From Paracoccaceae bacterium (GTDB taxonomy: Bacteria; Pseudomonadota; Alphaproteobacteria; Rhodobacterales; Rhodobacteraceae): a DNA stretch of 35,155 nt. Location of the stretch: assembly GCA_009773055.1 (NCBI GenBank), contig WOUW01000045.1, positions 1 to 35,155 of the forward strand, given 5' to 3'. Within the stretch, counting starts at the first letter, position 1. Every line of letters starts with the position of its first letter. Position numbers and translations under genes: made by a program. Below are positions 8,413 to 16,243 of the stretch, one piece after another. The notes under the pieces are model-generated. The model was not told the DNA's origin. It saw only the letters and a list, made by a program, of their open reading frames with translations, and searched no databases.

Positions 8413-9228
8413 TCACTCGCCCACCGCACCCCGCAGGGCCGCGGTCGCCTCTGCCGGCCACAACGCGGTATCGGCAGGCCAGAAACGCGCTTCGCTTTCG
8501 CCCGAGACATGCCAGGCGGCAAAGACACCTTCGCTGGCGGTTTCCAGATAAAGCATCGCCCAATCCCCATCGCAGGTGTATTTCAGGCAGGCCTGCCCCA
8601 GATAACCCTCCGTCGTCAGATCACCTGACCCAAGGTCGGAAATCCGTTCAGCAAAGACTGGGTAGTCTGCCCCAAGCCCCGCCTGCAACGCGGTCAGCAC
8701 TGGTGCCAGCTTCATCGCCTCCGCCGGATGCGCCTTCGCCAGCGAAGGCAGGGCGTCCCAGCCCAGACCCGGATCGGCGCTGAACTCCTCGGGCGAGGCC
8801 TCGGTCAGTCCGGTCGTCGGGTTCCAGGCCCAGACCTCACCCGGCTCGGATGGCAGTGGCTCGGTGGAAAAGACCAGCCCCTCGGGCTGAACCTGCATCG
8901 CGAACGAGCGGCAACTGTCGATCGGACCATAGAGCGCCGGTGCCGCGCCTTCGGGCAGGGCCAACACAATGGGGGCGGCTCCGCAAGCGTTGCCGCCTGG
9001 CCCCGCTACCCCAGTCACGACCGTGACGCCCGCAAGGGTCTGCTGCGCCTCGTCCAGGTAGATCACGCCGTTCTCGTGCAGGACCTCGCCGTCGACCAGA
9101 AGTGCCGCTCCGCCCATACCGTCGTCCTGAACGCTGACCAAATGCCCGCCGACCGTCAGATCTTCTGCCGACACCGCCGTGCCCCATAGCAGTGCCGCCA
9201 CGCCCGCGCCAATGAACTGCCTGCGCAT
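8413..9228 (-). CDS. Secreted protein of unknown function
   Basis: A 271-residue protein with a clear signal peptide (MRRQFIGAGVAALLWGTAVSA, cleavage before EDL), so it is expected in the periplasm or outside. The mature part contains four Cys (GGNACG, DSCRSF, GQACLKYTC) that could form two disulfides. It is Trp- and acid-rich towards the C-terminus. I recognise no named domain. The start at 9228 was chosen for the signal peptide and the GGGAGAACC stretch just before it; the frame is open further upstream to 9471, but that part is low-complexity and has no signal sequence. It lies downstream of glmM on the same strand, separated by 173 bases in which I see no gene and no clear promoter. Confidence 0.75.
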   Translation of the reverse strand: MRRQFIGAGVAALLWGTAVSAEDLTVGGHLVSVQDDGMGGAALLVDGEVLHENGVIYLDEAQQTLAGVTVVTGVAGPGGNACGAAPIVLALPEGAAPALYGPIDSCRSFAMQVQPEGLVFSTEPLPSEPGEVWAWNPTTGLTEASPEEFSADPGLGWDALPSLAKAHPAEAMKLAPVLTALQAGLGADYPVFAERISDLGSGDLTTEGYLGQACLKYTCDGDWAMLYLETASEGVFAAWHVSGESEARFWPADTALWPAEATAALRGAVGE

Positions 9229-9401
9229 TTCCGGTTCTCCCTTGTTTTCAAAGTGCAACACTGACGAAGGCATCGCCACCGCACCAGAGCGGAAAGCCTG
9301 ACCCTCCGCTTGGAAGGCAAGGGTTAAAGACGTATGAATGTGGCCCGCCAAGCCATTGAAATATCTACAGGGCCCAAGGGCGCCACGCGCGGGCAGCCAG
9401 A

Positions 9402-10745
9402 TCAGACCGCAGCCTCCACGGCCCCCACGATCTCGTCGACCACGGCCGCCAGCAAGGCCTCGTCCTCGCATTCCGCCATCACCCGGATCAGGGGTTCGGT
9501 CCCCGATTTCCGGATCAGGATGCGCCCCAGTCCCTCGATCCGCGCTTCGCTTGCCCGAATCACCGCCTGCACCGCCTCGAGCTCCAGAGGCCGCGCCCCT
9601 GCCGTGAAGCGGACGTTCTTCAGCATCTGCGGGACCGTCGCGAAACTGCGGGTCAGCTCGGACGCGGGCTTGCCCGTCCGCACCATCTCGGCCAGGAACT
9701 GCAACCCCGCCACCAGCCCGTCCCCGGTCGTCGCATAGTCGGTCATCACGATGTGCCCCGACTGCTCGCCCCCAAGGTTGAAGCCCCCCTCGCGCATCCG
9801 TTCGACCACGTAGCGGTCACCCACCGCCGTCCGCTCCAGCCGCAGACCACGGCCTTGCAGGAACCGCTCCAGCCCCAGGTTCGACATCACCGTCGCGACC
9901 AGCGCACCGCCCGCCAGCCGCCCCTCGGTCGCCCAGCGGGCAGCCAGCAGCGCCATGATCTGATCCCCGTCCGCGACCCGCCCGGTTTCATCCAGGATCA
10001 TGATCCGGTCCGCATCGCCATCCAGCGCGATGCCGACATGTGCGCCATGGGTGACCACAGCCTCGGCCGCCGTCTCGGTATGGGTCGACCCGCAACGGTC
10101 GTTGATGTTGGTCCCGTTCGGCGCGACCCCGATCGGGATCACCTCGGCCCCCAACTCCCACAATACCTCCGGCGCGGCCCGGTAGGCCGCACCGTTTGCA
10201 CAGTCGAGCACGACCTTCAGCCCGTCCAGCCGCAGACCGGTTGGGAAACTCGTCTTGACGAACTCCTCGTAGCGCCCGCGCCCGTCCTCGATTCGCTTCG
10301 CCCGCCCGATGTTCTCGGGCTTCGCGGGCTGGACCTCACCCTCGACCAGTGCCTCGATCTCGGCTTCAGCCGCGTCCGACAGCTTGAACCCGTCCGGCCC
10401 GAAGAACTTGATCCCATTGTCCTGATGCGGGTTGTGGCTGGCAGAGATCATCACCCCTACGTCCGCCCGCATCGACTTGGTCAGGAACCCCACCGCCGGG
10501 GTCGGCACCGGGCCCAGCAGAAGCACGTTCATGCCCGTTGAACAGAACCCCGCCGTCAGCGCGTTTTCCAGCATGTAGCCCGACAGCCGGGTGTCCTTTC
10601 CGATCACCACCCGGTGCGCAGAAGACCCGTCCCGGCGGAAATACCGCCCCGCCGCCGCGCCCAGTTTCAGCGCCAGCTCTGCCGTCATCGGCCAGCTGTT
10701 CGCCCGACCCCGGACGCCATCGGTGCCAAATAGCTTGCGGCTCAT
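9402..10745 (-). CDS. glmM: Phosphoglucosamine mutase
   Basis: GlmM interconverts glucosamine-6-phosphate and glucosamine-1-phosphate, feeding UDP-GlcNAc for peptidoglycan and lipopolysaccharide. This 447-residue protein starts [11 protein letters not shown], has the phosphoserine loop [16 protein letters not shown] (reactive Ser at about 103) and the metal loop ALDGDADR near 245. The sugar-binding loop GGEQSGHI and the phosphate-binding [12 protein letters not shown] lie near the C-terminus. Length and motifs are complete. The ATG at 10743-10745 overlaps the folP stop by four bases (ATGA), so the two are translationally coupled in a folB-folP-glmM unit. Confidence 0.97.
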   Translation of the reverse strand: MSRKLFGTDGVRGRANSWPMTAELALKLGAAAGRYFRRDGSSAHRVVIGKDTRLSGYMLENALTAGFCSTGMNVLLLGPVPTPAVGFLTKSMRADVGVMISASHNPHQDNGIKFFGPDGFKLSDAAEAEIEALVEGEVQPAKPENIGRAKRIEDGRGRYEEFVKTSFPTGLRLDGLKVVLDCANGAAYRAAPEVLWELGAEVIPIGVAPNGTNINDRCGSTHTETAAEAVVTHGAHVGIALDGDADRIMILDETGRVADGDQIMALLAARWATEGRLAGGALVATVMSNLGLERFLQGRGLRLERTAVGDRYVVERMREGGFNLGGEQSGHIVMTDYATTGDGLVAGLQFLAEMVRTGKPASELTRSFATVPQMLKNVRFTAGARPLELEAVQAVIRASEARIEGLGRILIRKSGTEPLIRVMAECEDEALLAAVVDEIVGAVEAAV

Positions 10746-11761
10746 GCCTCTTCCTCCAGATGATCGGTGTTCAGCGATTTCCACAGCCGCAGCGCCTGCC
10801 GCGTCTCGGCCACGTCGTGAATGCGGATGATCTGCGCGCCTTGCGCCACCCCGGAAAGGGCCGTGGCGATGGACCCGGGCGCGCGGGCATCCGGCGCGTC
10901 GGCCCGGCCAATCGCTCCGATGAATCGCTTGCGCGAGGTGCCCAGCAGGATTGGACAGCCCAGCCCGTGCAACAGCGACAGCCCGCGCAGCAAGGTCAGA
11001 TTGTGGGCTTGCGTCTTGCCAAAACCGATCCCGGGGTCCAGCGCGATCCGCGCGCGGGCAATCCCCAGTGCCTCGGCCCGGGCCAGCCGCGCGGCCAGCG
11101 CATCATAGACGTCGAGGAGCACGTCCCCATAGCGCGGGTCGTCCTGCATCGTCTTCGGCACGCCCTGTGCGTGCATCAGCACCACCAGGGCGCCTGTTCC
11201 AGCCGCCAGTGGGCCAAGGGCCGGATCGAAATCGAAAGCCGACACATCGTTGACGATGGTCGCCCCGGCCCGAAGTGCGGCTTCGGCGACCGGCGCTTTC
11301 CGCGTGTCGATCGAGATCGGAGCCATCAGCCCTCCTTCCCGCAAGGCACGGATCACCGGGGCGGTGCGGGCGATTTCTTCAGCCACCGGCACCTCGACCG
11401 CGCCGGGGCGAGTGCTTTCGCCCCCGATGTCGATGATCTCGGCCCCTACGGCCATCGCCCGCGCCTGAGCTACCGCCGCATCAGCCCCAAGAAACTTGCC
11501 GCCGTCCGAAAAACTGTCGGGCGTTACGTTCAGGATGCCCATCAGCCGAGGCCGGTCCATGCCCAGACCCGCAAACGCCGGGCGGGGGGCCGTCAACCGA
11601 TGCAGGACTGACGCTGGAACCTCTGACGCCGGGATCAACCGCGACGGTGCTGCCCGCGACAGAACCTCGACCCGGTCGAACCAGCACCAGCCCCCGGCAA
11701 GTGCGAAAGCCCCCGCCGGGCGGGCGGGATCGGTCATCGCGATAGGGCGGAAATACTCCAT
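10742..11761 (-). CDS. folP: Dihydropteroate synthase
   Basis: DHPS condenses dihydropterin pyrophosphate with p-aminobenzoate and is the sulfonamide target in folate synthesis. The TIM-barrel signatures are [26 protein letters not shown], the ISIDTRK strand, INDV-type VNDVSAFD, and GTSRKRFIG near the end. At 339 residues it is longer than the E. coli protein by an N-terminal extension of about 70 residues ahead of the barrel, beginning MEYFRPIAM. The extension carries no recognised motif. The ATG at 11761 lacks a clear Shine-Dalgarno; an internal ATG eight codons later is possible. It follows folB after 45 bases and overlaps glmM. Confidence 0.96.
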   Translation of the reverse strand: MEYFRPIAMTDPARPAGAFALAGGWCWFDRVEVLSRAAPSRLIPASEVPASVLHRLTAPRPAFAGLGMDRPRLMGILNVTPDSFSDGGKFLGADAAVAQARAMAVGAEIIDIGGESTRPGAVEVPVAEEIARTAPVIRALREGGLMAPISIDTRKAPVAEAALRAGATIVNDVSAFDFDPALGPLAAGTGALVVLMHAQGVPKTMQDDPRYGDVLLDVYDALAARLARAEALGIARARIALDPGIGFGKTQAHNLTLLRGLSLLHGLGCPILLGTSRKRFIGAIGRADAPDARAPGSIATALSGVAQGAQIIRIHDVAETRQALRLWKSLNTDHLEEEA

Positions 11762-11806
11762 GGTTTCGGATTGGCCGAAGCCAAGGCCCTTTTCAAGGGG
11801 GAAGCG

Positions 11807-12709
11807 TCAGGCGCGCCTTACCGGGACGCGGCTTCCTGCCGGGACTGCAACCTCGCCGTGAACAACCAGCGCCGTTGCCGACAGGGTCTCCGCAAGCCAA
11901 AGTGCAAGACCCACCGGATCGCTGCCCTTCGGCCCGTCCACCGCGTCCAGCACCAGCTTCGACGGCGCCCAGACCACCGTCTGCCCCCGCTTCATTGCCC
12001 AGTCGATCTCGGTCCGCGTCGCCACCACCACGCACCGCGCATCGCGGGCGGCAAGGGTCCAGGCGTTCTGCTCGATGGCCAGCAGGTCCACCCGGCGCTG
12101 CGTCGGCTTGTGACCGGTGACCGGGCGCGAAAGGTCCGGCAGGCCGACGGTCAGGATCATCGGCAGCCCTTCGGCCTGCAAGGCATCCAGCCGCGCTGAC
12201 AGATCGGACGCATGGATCGTCGAATTGTCGACGAATACGACCAGCGGATGCACCGCCTCCATCCCCTCGTCCCCGGCCTTCTGCACCGGGCGTTCGGCGC
12301 GCGAGCGGACAATCTCGACCCCCAACGCATAGGGACCAACGTCCAGCTTCTCGATCCGGATGAACACCCGCATCGCCGCAGGCTCGGCCAAGATGCGTTC
12401 GGCCACGCGTTCGGCCAGCGTTTCCAACAGGTTCAGCCGTTCCGCCGCCAGTTCCGCCGCAATGGATTCGGTGATCCGGTCATAGGACAGGATGCGGTCG
12501 ACGTCGTCCTCCAGCGGCTCCGTCACCGGGCGGACCTCGACCACCACGTTGAACCGCAGGCGCTGCTTGTGCCCGCGTTCCTTCTGAAAGGCCCCAATGT
12601 CCGCCTCGACCAGATGATCGCGCAAGGATATCCGGTCGCGCATCCCCGTGCCTGCCGAAGCCTCGGCTCGGTCTTCGGGATGGGCGAATGCCAGGTCGAT
12701 ATCGCTCAT
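11807..12709 (-). CDS. folB: Dihydroneopterin aldolase with an extra C-terminal domain of unknown function
   Basis: Residues 1 to about 130 are FolB: HLVEADIGAFQKERGHKQRLRFNV, LNLLETLAERVAERIL and FIRIEKLDVGPYA hold the substrate-binding Glu and catalytic Lys expected of dihydroneopterin aldolase, which releases glycolaldehyde in folate synthesis. The protein is 300 residues, while stand-alone FolB is about 120. The added part (about 135-300) starts HPLVVFVDNSTIHASDL and includes ILTVGLPDLSRP, CVVVATRTEIDWA and WAPSKLVLDAVDGPKGSD, an alternating hydrophobic pattern suggestive of an alpha/beta fold. I do not recognise it. The start at 12709 has GAGGACC seven bases upstream; the frame remains open to 12859 without homology. 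It is first in the folB-folP-glmM unit. Confidence 0.9.
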   Translation of the reverse strand: MSDIDLAFAHPEDRAEASAGTGMRDRISLRDHLVEADIGAFQKERGHKQRLRFNVVVEVRPVTEPLEDDVDRILSYDRITESIAAELAAERLNLLETLAERVAERILAEPAAMRVFIRIEKLDVGPYALGVEIVRSRAERPVQKAGDEGMEAVHPLVVFVDNSTIHASDLSARLDALQAEGLPMILTVGLPDLSRPVTGHKPTQRRVDLLAIEQNAWTLAARDARCVVVATRTEIDWAMKRGQTVVWAPSKLVLDAVDGPKGSDPVGLALWLAETLSATALVVHGEVAVPAGSRVPVRRA

Positions 12710-12797
12710 CAAGGGTCCTCCGCCACTTCGGCCCCTCATACCACGCGGGCCGCGCGGGCCAAGCGGGAAGGCGTCACCGAAGGCACGATTGGCGACA

Positions 12798-13421
12798 TCA
12801 GCCGTTCGCGCCGGGCTGCCGGTAAAACAGGTGCTCACCGATGGCCGCGGTCTTGGCAAAGCGCTTGGACCAGCTGGGTTTCACGCCCCGCGTGTGGAAG
12901 TGGGTCGCGCCGTCGGTCAACACGCGCGGCGCACCATCTATCATCGCCCGCGCGATCCGGCCCGCAAGGTCACGCGCGGTCTTCTCCCGCATCTTCGTCG
13001 TTCCCCGGCAGACGTAAGAGAACTGGCACCCGCCACCGCCGCGCTGTTTGACCACGCCGCAGACCGTGCGCGGGTAAAGCGGACTGTCGGCCCGGTTCAG
13101 GATGACTTCGGCCACGGCAATCTGGCCTTCCAGGCTTTCGCCACGGGCTTCGAAGTAGATCGCCTGTGTCAGGCACTCCCATTGCGCATCGCCCGTGGGG
13201 TCCGGGCGCGCCATGAGCCACTCTTCGGTGATCCCCTCGGTCATCGCGATGGCAGGGAGCGGACCACTCAACTCTGGCGTGGGCAGCCGTTTCAGTTCCG
13301 GGGAATAGGATGCCAGGCTGGGCTCCAGGCCGAACATGCTGCGGTTCCAGTTGGAATCCGCGGTCGCCGTGTTGGCCACAAGGCCCATCACCAGCGCGAA
13401 AATCGCCAGGTTGCGTTTCAT
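12798..13421 (-). CDS. SleB/CwlJ-like cell wall hydrolase (Hydrolase_2 domain)
   Basis: A 207-residue exported protein. The signal peptide is MKRNLAIFALVMGLVANTATA. The second half is a Hydrolase_2 domain: ECLTQAIYFEARGESLEGQIAVAEVILNR with the likely catalytic Glu91 in YFEARGE, then GCQFSYVCRG and GATHFHTRGVKPSWS. Such enzymes cut the glycan strand or peptidoglycan cross-bridges; in non-sporulating alphaproteobacteria they act in wall turnover. The length fits a single-domain rhodobacterial member. It lies on the same strand downstream of the PPDK-like gene but behind a hairpin with a T-rich tail, so it may have its own promoter in the 185-base gap. It ends 88 bases before folB. Confidence 0.88.
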   Translation of the reverse strand: MKRNLAIFALVMGLVANTATADSNWNRSMFGLEPSLASYSPELKRLPTPELSGPLPAIAMTEGITEEWLMARPDPTGDAQWECLTQAIYFEARGESLEGQIAVAEVILNRADSPLYPRTVCGVVKQRGGGGCQFSYVCRGTTKMREKTARDLAGRIARAMIDGAPRVLTDGATHFHTRGVKPSWSKRFAKTAAIGEHLFYRQPGANG

Positions 13422-13456
13422 TCTGCTCTTCCGTCTTTGGTTCTTGGCGGAAGTTT

Positions 13457-13529
13457 CCCCGCCTTGGCAAGCTGGCGGGGAGGTATGGGAAGCAGCCCGG
13501 GGGGTCTATGGTTGTGGCCAAAATGCCAC
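13457..13529 (-). other. Two hairpins in the leader of the cell-wall hydrolase gene
   Basis: On the strand of the gene, the 5' leader can fold into GTGGC/GCCAC around a 6-base loop (13514-13529) and CCCCGCC/GGCGGGG around a 10-base loop (13457-13480). The second lies about 36-60 bases before the start codon. They may stabilise the mRNA or be remnants of termination of upstream transcription; neither has a T-tract. No known riboswitch pattern was recognised. Confidence 0.35.
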
Positions 13530-13551
13530 GGAAATCAATGCTGCATAAGCG

Positions 13552-13572
13552 AAAGACCGCCGAAAATGGCGG
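13552..13572 (-). terminator. Hairpin terminator behind the PPDK-like gene
   Basis: CCGCC and GGCGG flank an ATTTTC loop on the minus strand, followed by TCTTTC, 35 bases after the stop of the PPDK-like gene and within an AT-rich stretch. The stem is only 5 bp, so termination may be partial. Confidence 0.5.
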
Positions 13573-13606
13573 AAATCTATGAAGAAAATCTTACAATTAA
13601 CTGATT

Positions 13607-16153
13607 TTAAACAATTTTATCGCGATCCTTCAACGCCAGGTGCGCTGCCGCCAACCGTGCCATCGGCACCCGATAGGGCGAACAGGACACATAGTCGAAC
13701 CCGGCACGCCGACAGAAGTCGATGGATTCCAGGTTGCCGCCATGTTCACCGCAGATCGAAAGGGTGAGATCTTTCCGGGTCTTGCGGCCCCGTTCAGCCC
13801 CGATATGCAACAGCTCGCCCACCCCGTCGATGTCAAGGATGTGGAACGGATCCTCGGGGAAGACCCCCAGACGGACGTAGGTGTTCATGAACCGCCCTGC
13901 GTCGTCGCGGCTAAGGCCATAGGTCATCTGCGTCAGGTCGTTCGTCCCGAAAGACAGAAACGCCGCGTGCTGGGCAATCTCGCCCGCGCGCAGGGCGGCA
14001 CGCGGGGTTTCGACCATCACGCCCAATTTGTAGTCAAAGCTCGCCCCGGCCCTGGTGCGGACCATCGCCGCGACAGCGTCGATCCGGGTCTTGACCAGCT
14101 CGACCTCGCGGCGGGCCGAAACCAGCGGGATCATGATCTCCGGCACCACGGGGGCACCGCGCCGGGCCGATTCCAGCGTCGCTTCAAAGATCGCCTGCGC
14201 CTGCATGTCGTAGATTTCCGGCAGGACCACACCCAGCCGCACCCCGCGCATTCCAAGCATCGGGTTCACCTCGGTCAGCGCCTCGGCGCGGCGGGTCACT
14301 TCGGACAAAGGCCGGTCCAGCGCTTCGGCCAGATCGCGCAGACCTTCGCGGTCCGAGGGCAGGAATTCGTGCAACGGCGGGTCGAAAAGGCGAATGCAGA
14401 CCGGCAATCCCTGCATGATTTCAAAGAGCTGCACGAAGTCTTCCCGCTGCATCGGCAACAGCCGCGCCAGTGCCGCCGCACGGTCGCCCGGCGTGTCGGC
14501 GAAGATCATCTCGCGCATCACCACAAGGCGGTCCTCGTCAAAGAACATATGTTCCGTCCGGCACAGACCGATCCCCTGCGCCTCGAACTTGCGCGCGGTT
14601 TCGGCGTCCGCCGGGGTGTCGGCATTCGCCCGCACACCGATGTCGCGCACCTCGTCGGCCCAGGCCAGCAGCCTGCGGAAACTGTCGTCCAGCGCGGGGG
14701 GCAGCATTTCGGCAGCCCCCGCCAGCGCCTCGCCTTTCGAGCCGTCCAGCGTCACGACGTCGCCTTCGCGGAAGACGCGGCCATCGGCGGCGGTCAGCTT
14801 CTTGTCGCGCGCATCCAGCCGCATGTCGGACGCGCCAACCACGCACGGCAGCCCCAACCCGCGCGCGATCACCGCCGCATGGCTGGTCATGCCGCCACGT
14901 TCGGTCAATACGGCAGCCGAGGAATGCATGCCGCGAATATCCTCGGGCGAGGTTTCGCGGCGCACGAGGATGCACGGCTCGCCTTTTGAGGCACTGGCTT
15001 GCGCCGCAGCCGACGAAAACACCAGCTTGCCCGTCGCAGCCCCGGGCGAGGCAGCAATCCCGCGCGCAATCACGTCACGCTCGCCGCGCGGATCGACCTG
15101 GTGGTGCAAAAGCTCCGACAGCGCACGGGGTTCGACGCGCAGCACCGCCTCGTTGCGCGGGATCACCCCGTCCTCGGCCAGCGCCACCGCAATCCGCAGG
15201 CCCGCCCGGACGGATCGCTGCACCTTTACTGCGTCCAGAACCGCAAGGCGTCCGTCCTCGATGGTGAACTCGACCTGCATTTCCTCGCGCAGGCGGGTCC
15301 GGCAGACCGCACCGTATTCGATCAGCGTGGCGAACAGATCGGGCGCAATATCTTCCAGCGACGGCCCCCGCGGGTCGCGCGTCAGATACAGCGCCTCGGT
15401 CGTCTTCAGGGCGTCCCGGCCCTGCGACTGGCCAAGATAGCGCCCGGTGACCTGCGGCTGGCCGGTGACCGGATCGACGAACTGAATCACGCCGGAGCCT
15501 GAAATCCCCTGCCCGATCCCTTGCGCCATTTCCTGCACGACAAGCCCCAGCGCCGCCTCGTCGGGCGCGCCCTTGGCCTGACGCAGCAGCCGGGCCGAGG
15601 TTCCTTCCCAGGCCCGCGCCATCGACCGCAAGACTTCGGACAGCTGTTTGGCCGGGTCCTGCGGGAAGGGCTCGTCAGTTTCGACCTCGTATTCGCGCAG
15701 CGCCTCGCGCAGGGCGCCGGGTCCGGGTTTCAGCCCGTCGAAGACCTCCGGGTCAAGCCGCGCCACATGGATCGCATAGGCCTGCACAAAGCGCAGAAAC
15801 AGCGCATCCGCCGCCGCCTCGCCATGGGTTTCAGCCAGCCGCGCGTGGCGCTTGGCATTCAGCCCGATGTTCAGGATCGTCGCCGGGCCGCCCCAATCGG
15901 GGTTCGCGGGGCTCGGACGCACACTGATCAGCGGACCGTCGCCAAAATTGTCCAGAATTCCAACGGCATCCACCCCATGCCCCGCCGCGATCGCGCGCAC
16001 GGTCGAGGCAGGCAGCGCCACCGATTTTGGCACTGGAAGCTCCAGCCGCACCAGGCGCTGCAAGCACTTTGCCCGCCAGCCATGCGTTGCCGCAGCGATC
16101 TGCGCCGAGGGCGTGATCTGCGCGAATTCCGCGATGGGGTCGTGTTTCTGCAC
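13607..16153 (-). CDS. Pyruvate phosphate dikinase-like PEP-binding protein with a degenerate ATP-grasp domain
   Basis: An 848-residue PPDK homologue. The central phosphohistidine domain is intact: TERGGMTSHAAVIARGLGLPCVVGAS with His425. The C-terminal PEP/pyruvate barrel is intact too: GLCRTEHMFF, MIPLVS, SFGTNDLTQMTYGLSRDD, and SICGEHGG with Cys824 in DYVSCSPYRVP. The N-terminal nucleotide domain has lost its signatures. The usual GGKGANLAEM is replaced by THGWRAKCLQRL, SVRSGARASMPGMMDT by SVRPSPANPDWGGPAT, and the MQDIEFT...LQTR segment by MQVEFT...LDAVK, without the Asp and Gln that bind ATP-magnesium. True PPDK makes PEP from pyruvate and ATP; this one probably handles PEP and a phosphohistidine without using ATP in the normal way. 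The start is a GTG at 16153; an in-frame TGA lies just upstream. Confidence 0.85.
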   Translation of the reverse strand: MQKHDPIAEFAQITPSAQIAAATHGWRAKCLQRLVRLELPVPKSVALPASTVRAIAAGHGVDAVGILDNFGDGPLISVRPSPANPDWGGPATILNIGLNAKRHARLAETHGEAAADALFLRFVQAYAIHVARLDPEVFDGLKPGPGALREALREYEVETDEPFPQDPAKQLSEVLRSMARAWEGTSARLLRQAKGAPDEAALGLVVQEMAQGIGQGISGSGVIQFVDPVTGQPQVTGRYLGQSQGRDALKTTEALYLTRDPRGPSLEDIAPDLFATLIEYGAVCRTRLREEMQVEFTIEDGRLAVLDAVKVQRSVRAGLRIAVALAEDGVIPRNEAVLRVEPRALSELLHHQVDPRGERDVIARGIAASPGAATGKLVFSSAAAQASASKGEPCILVRRETSPEDIRGMHSSAAVLTERGGMTSHAAVIARGLGLPCVVGASDMRLDARDKKLTAADGRVFREGDVVTLDGSKGEALAGAAEMLPPALDDSFRRLLAWADEVRDIGVRANADTPADAETARKFEAQGIGLCRTEHMFFDEDRLVVMREMIFADTPGDRAAALARLLPMQREDFVQLFEIMQGLPVCIRLFDPPLHEFLPSDREGLRDLAEALDRPLSEVTRRAEALTEVNPMLGMRGVRLGVVLPEIYDMQAQAIFEATLESARRGAPVVPEIMIPLVSARREVELVKTRIDAVAAMVRTRAGASFDYKLGVMVETPRAALRAGEIAQHAAFLSFGTNDLTQMTYGLSRDDAGRFMNTYVRLGVFPEDPFHILDIDGVGELLHIGAERGRKTRKDLTLSICGEHGGNLESIDFCRRAGFDYVSCSPYRVPMARLAAAHLALKDRDKIV

Positions 16154-16176
16154 TGCAGCACCTTTTGTTCAAGTGC

Positions 16177-16204
16177 AGAATACGCCGAAACCCCTGTCAA
16201 TCAA
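16177..16204 (-). promoter_or_regulatory. Candidate sigma70-type promoter of the PPDK-like gene
   Basis: On the minus strand TTGATT (16199-16204) and TATTCT (16177-16182) are separated by 16 bases and end 24 bases before the GTG start. A 10-bp palindrome TGACATGTCA lies just upstream at 16208-16217 and could be an operator. The 90-base gap to glyS is relatively AT-rich. The call rests on pattern only. Confidence 0.4.
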
Positions 16205-16243
16205 GGGTGACATGTCAGTCGTATGACGAATCTTTGGGCGCTT

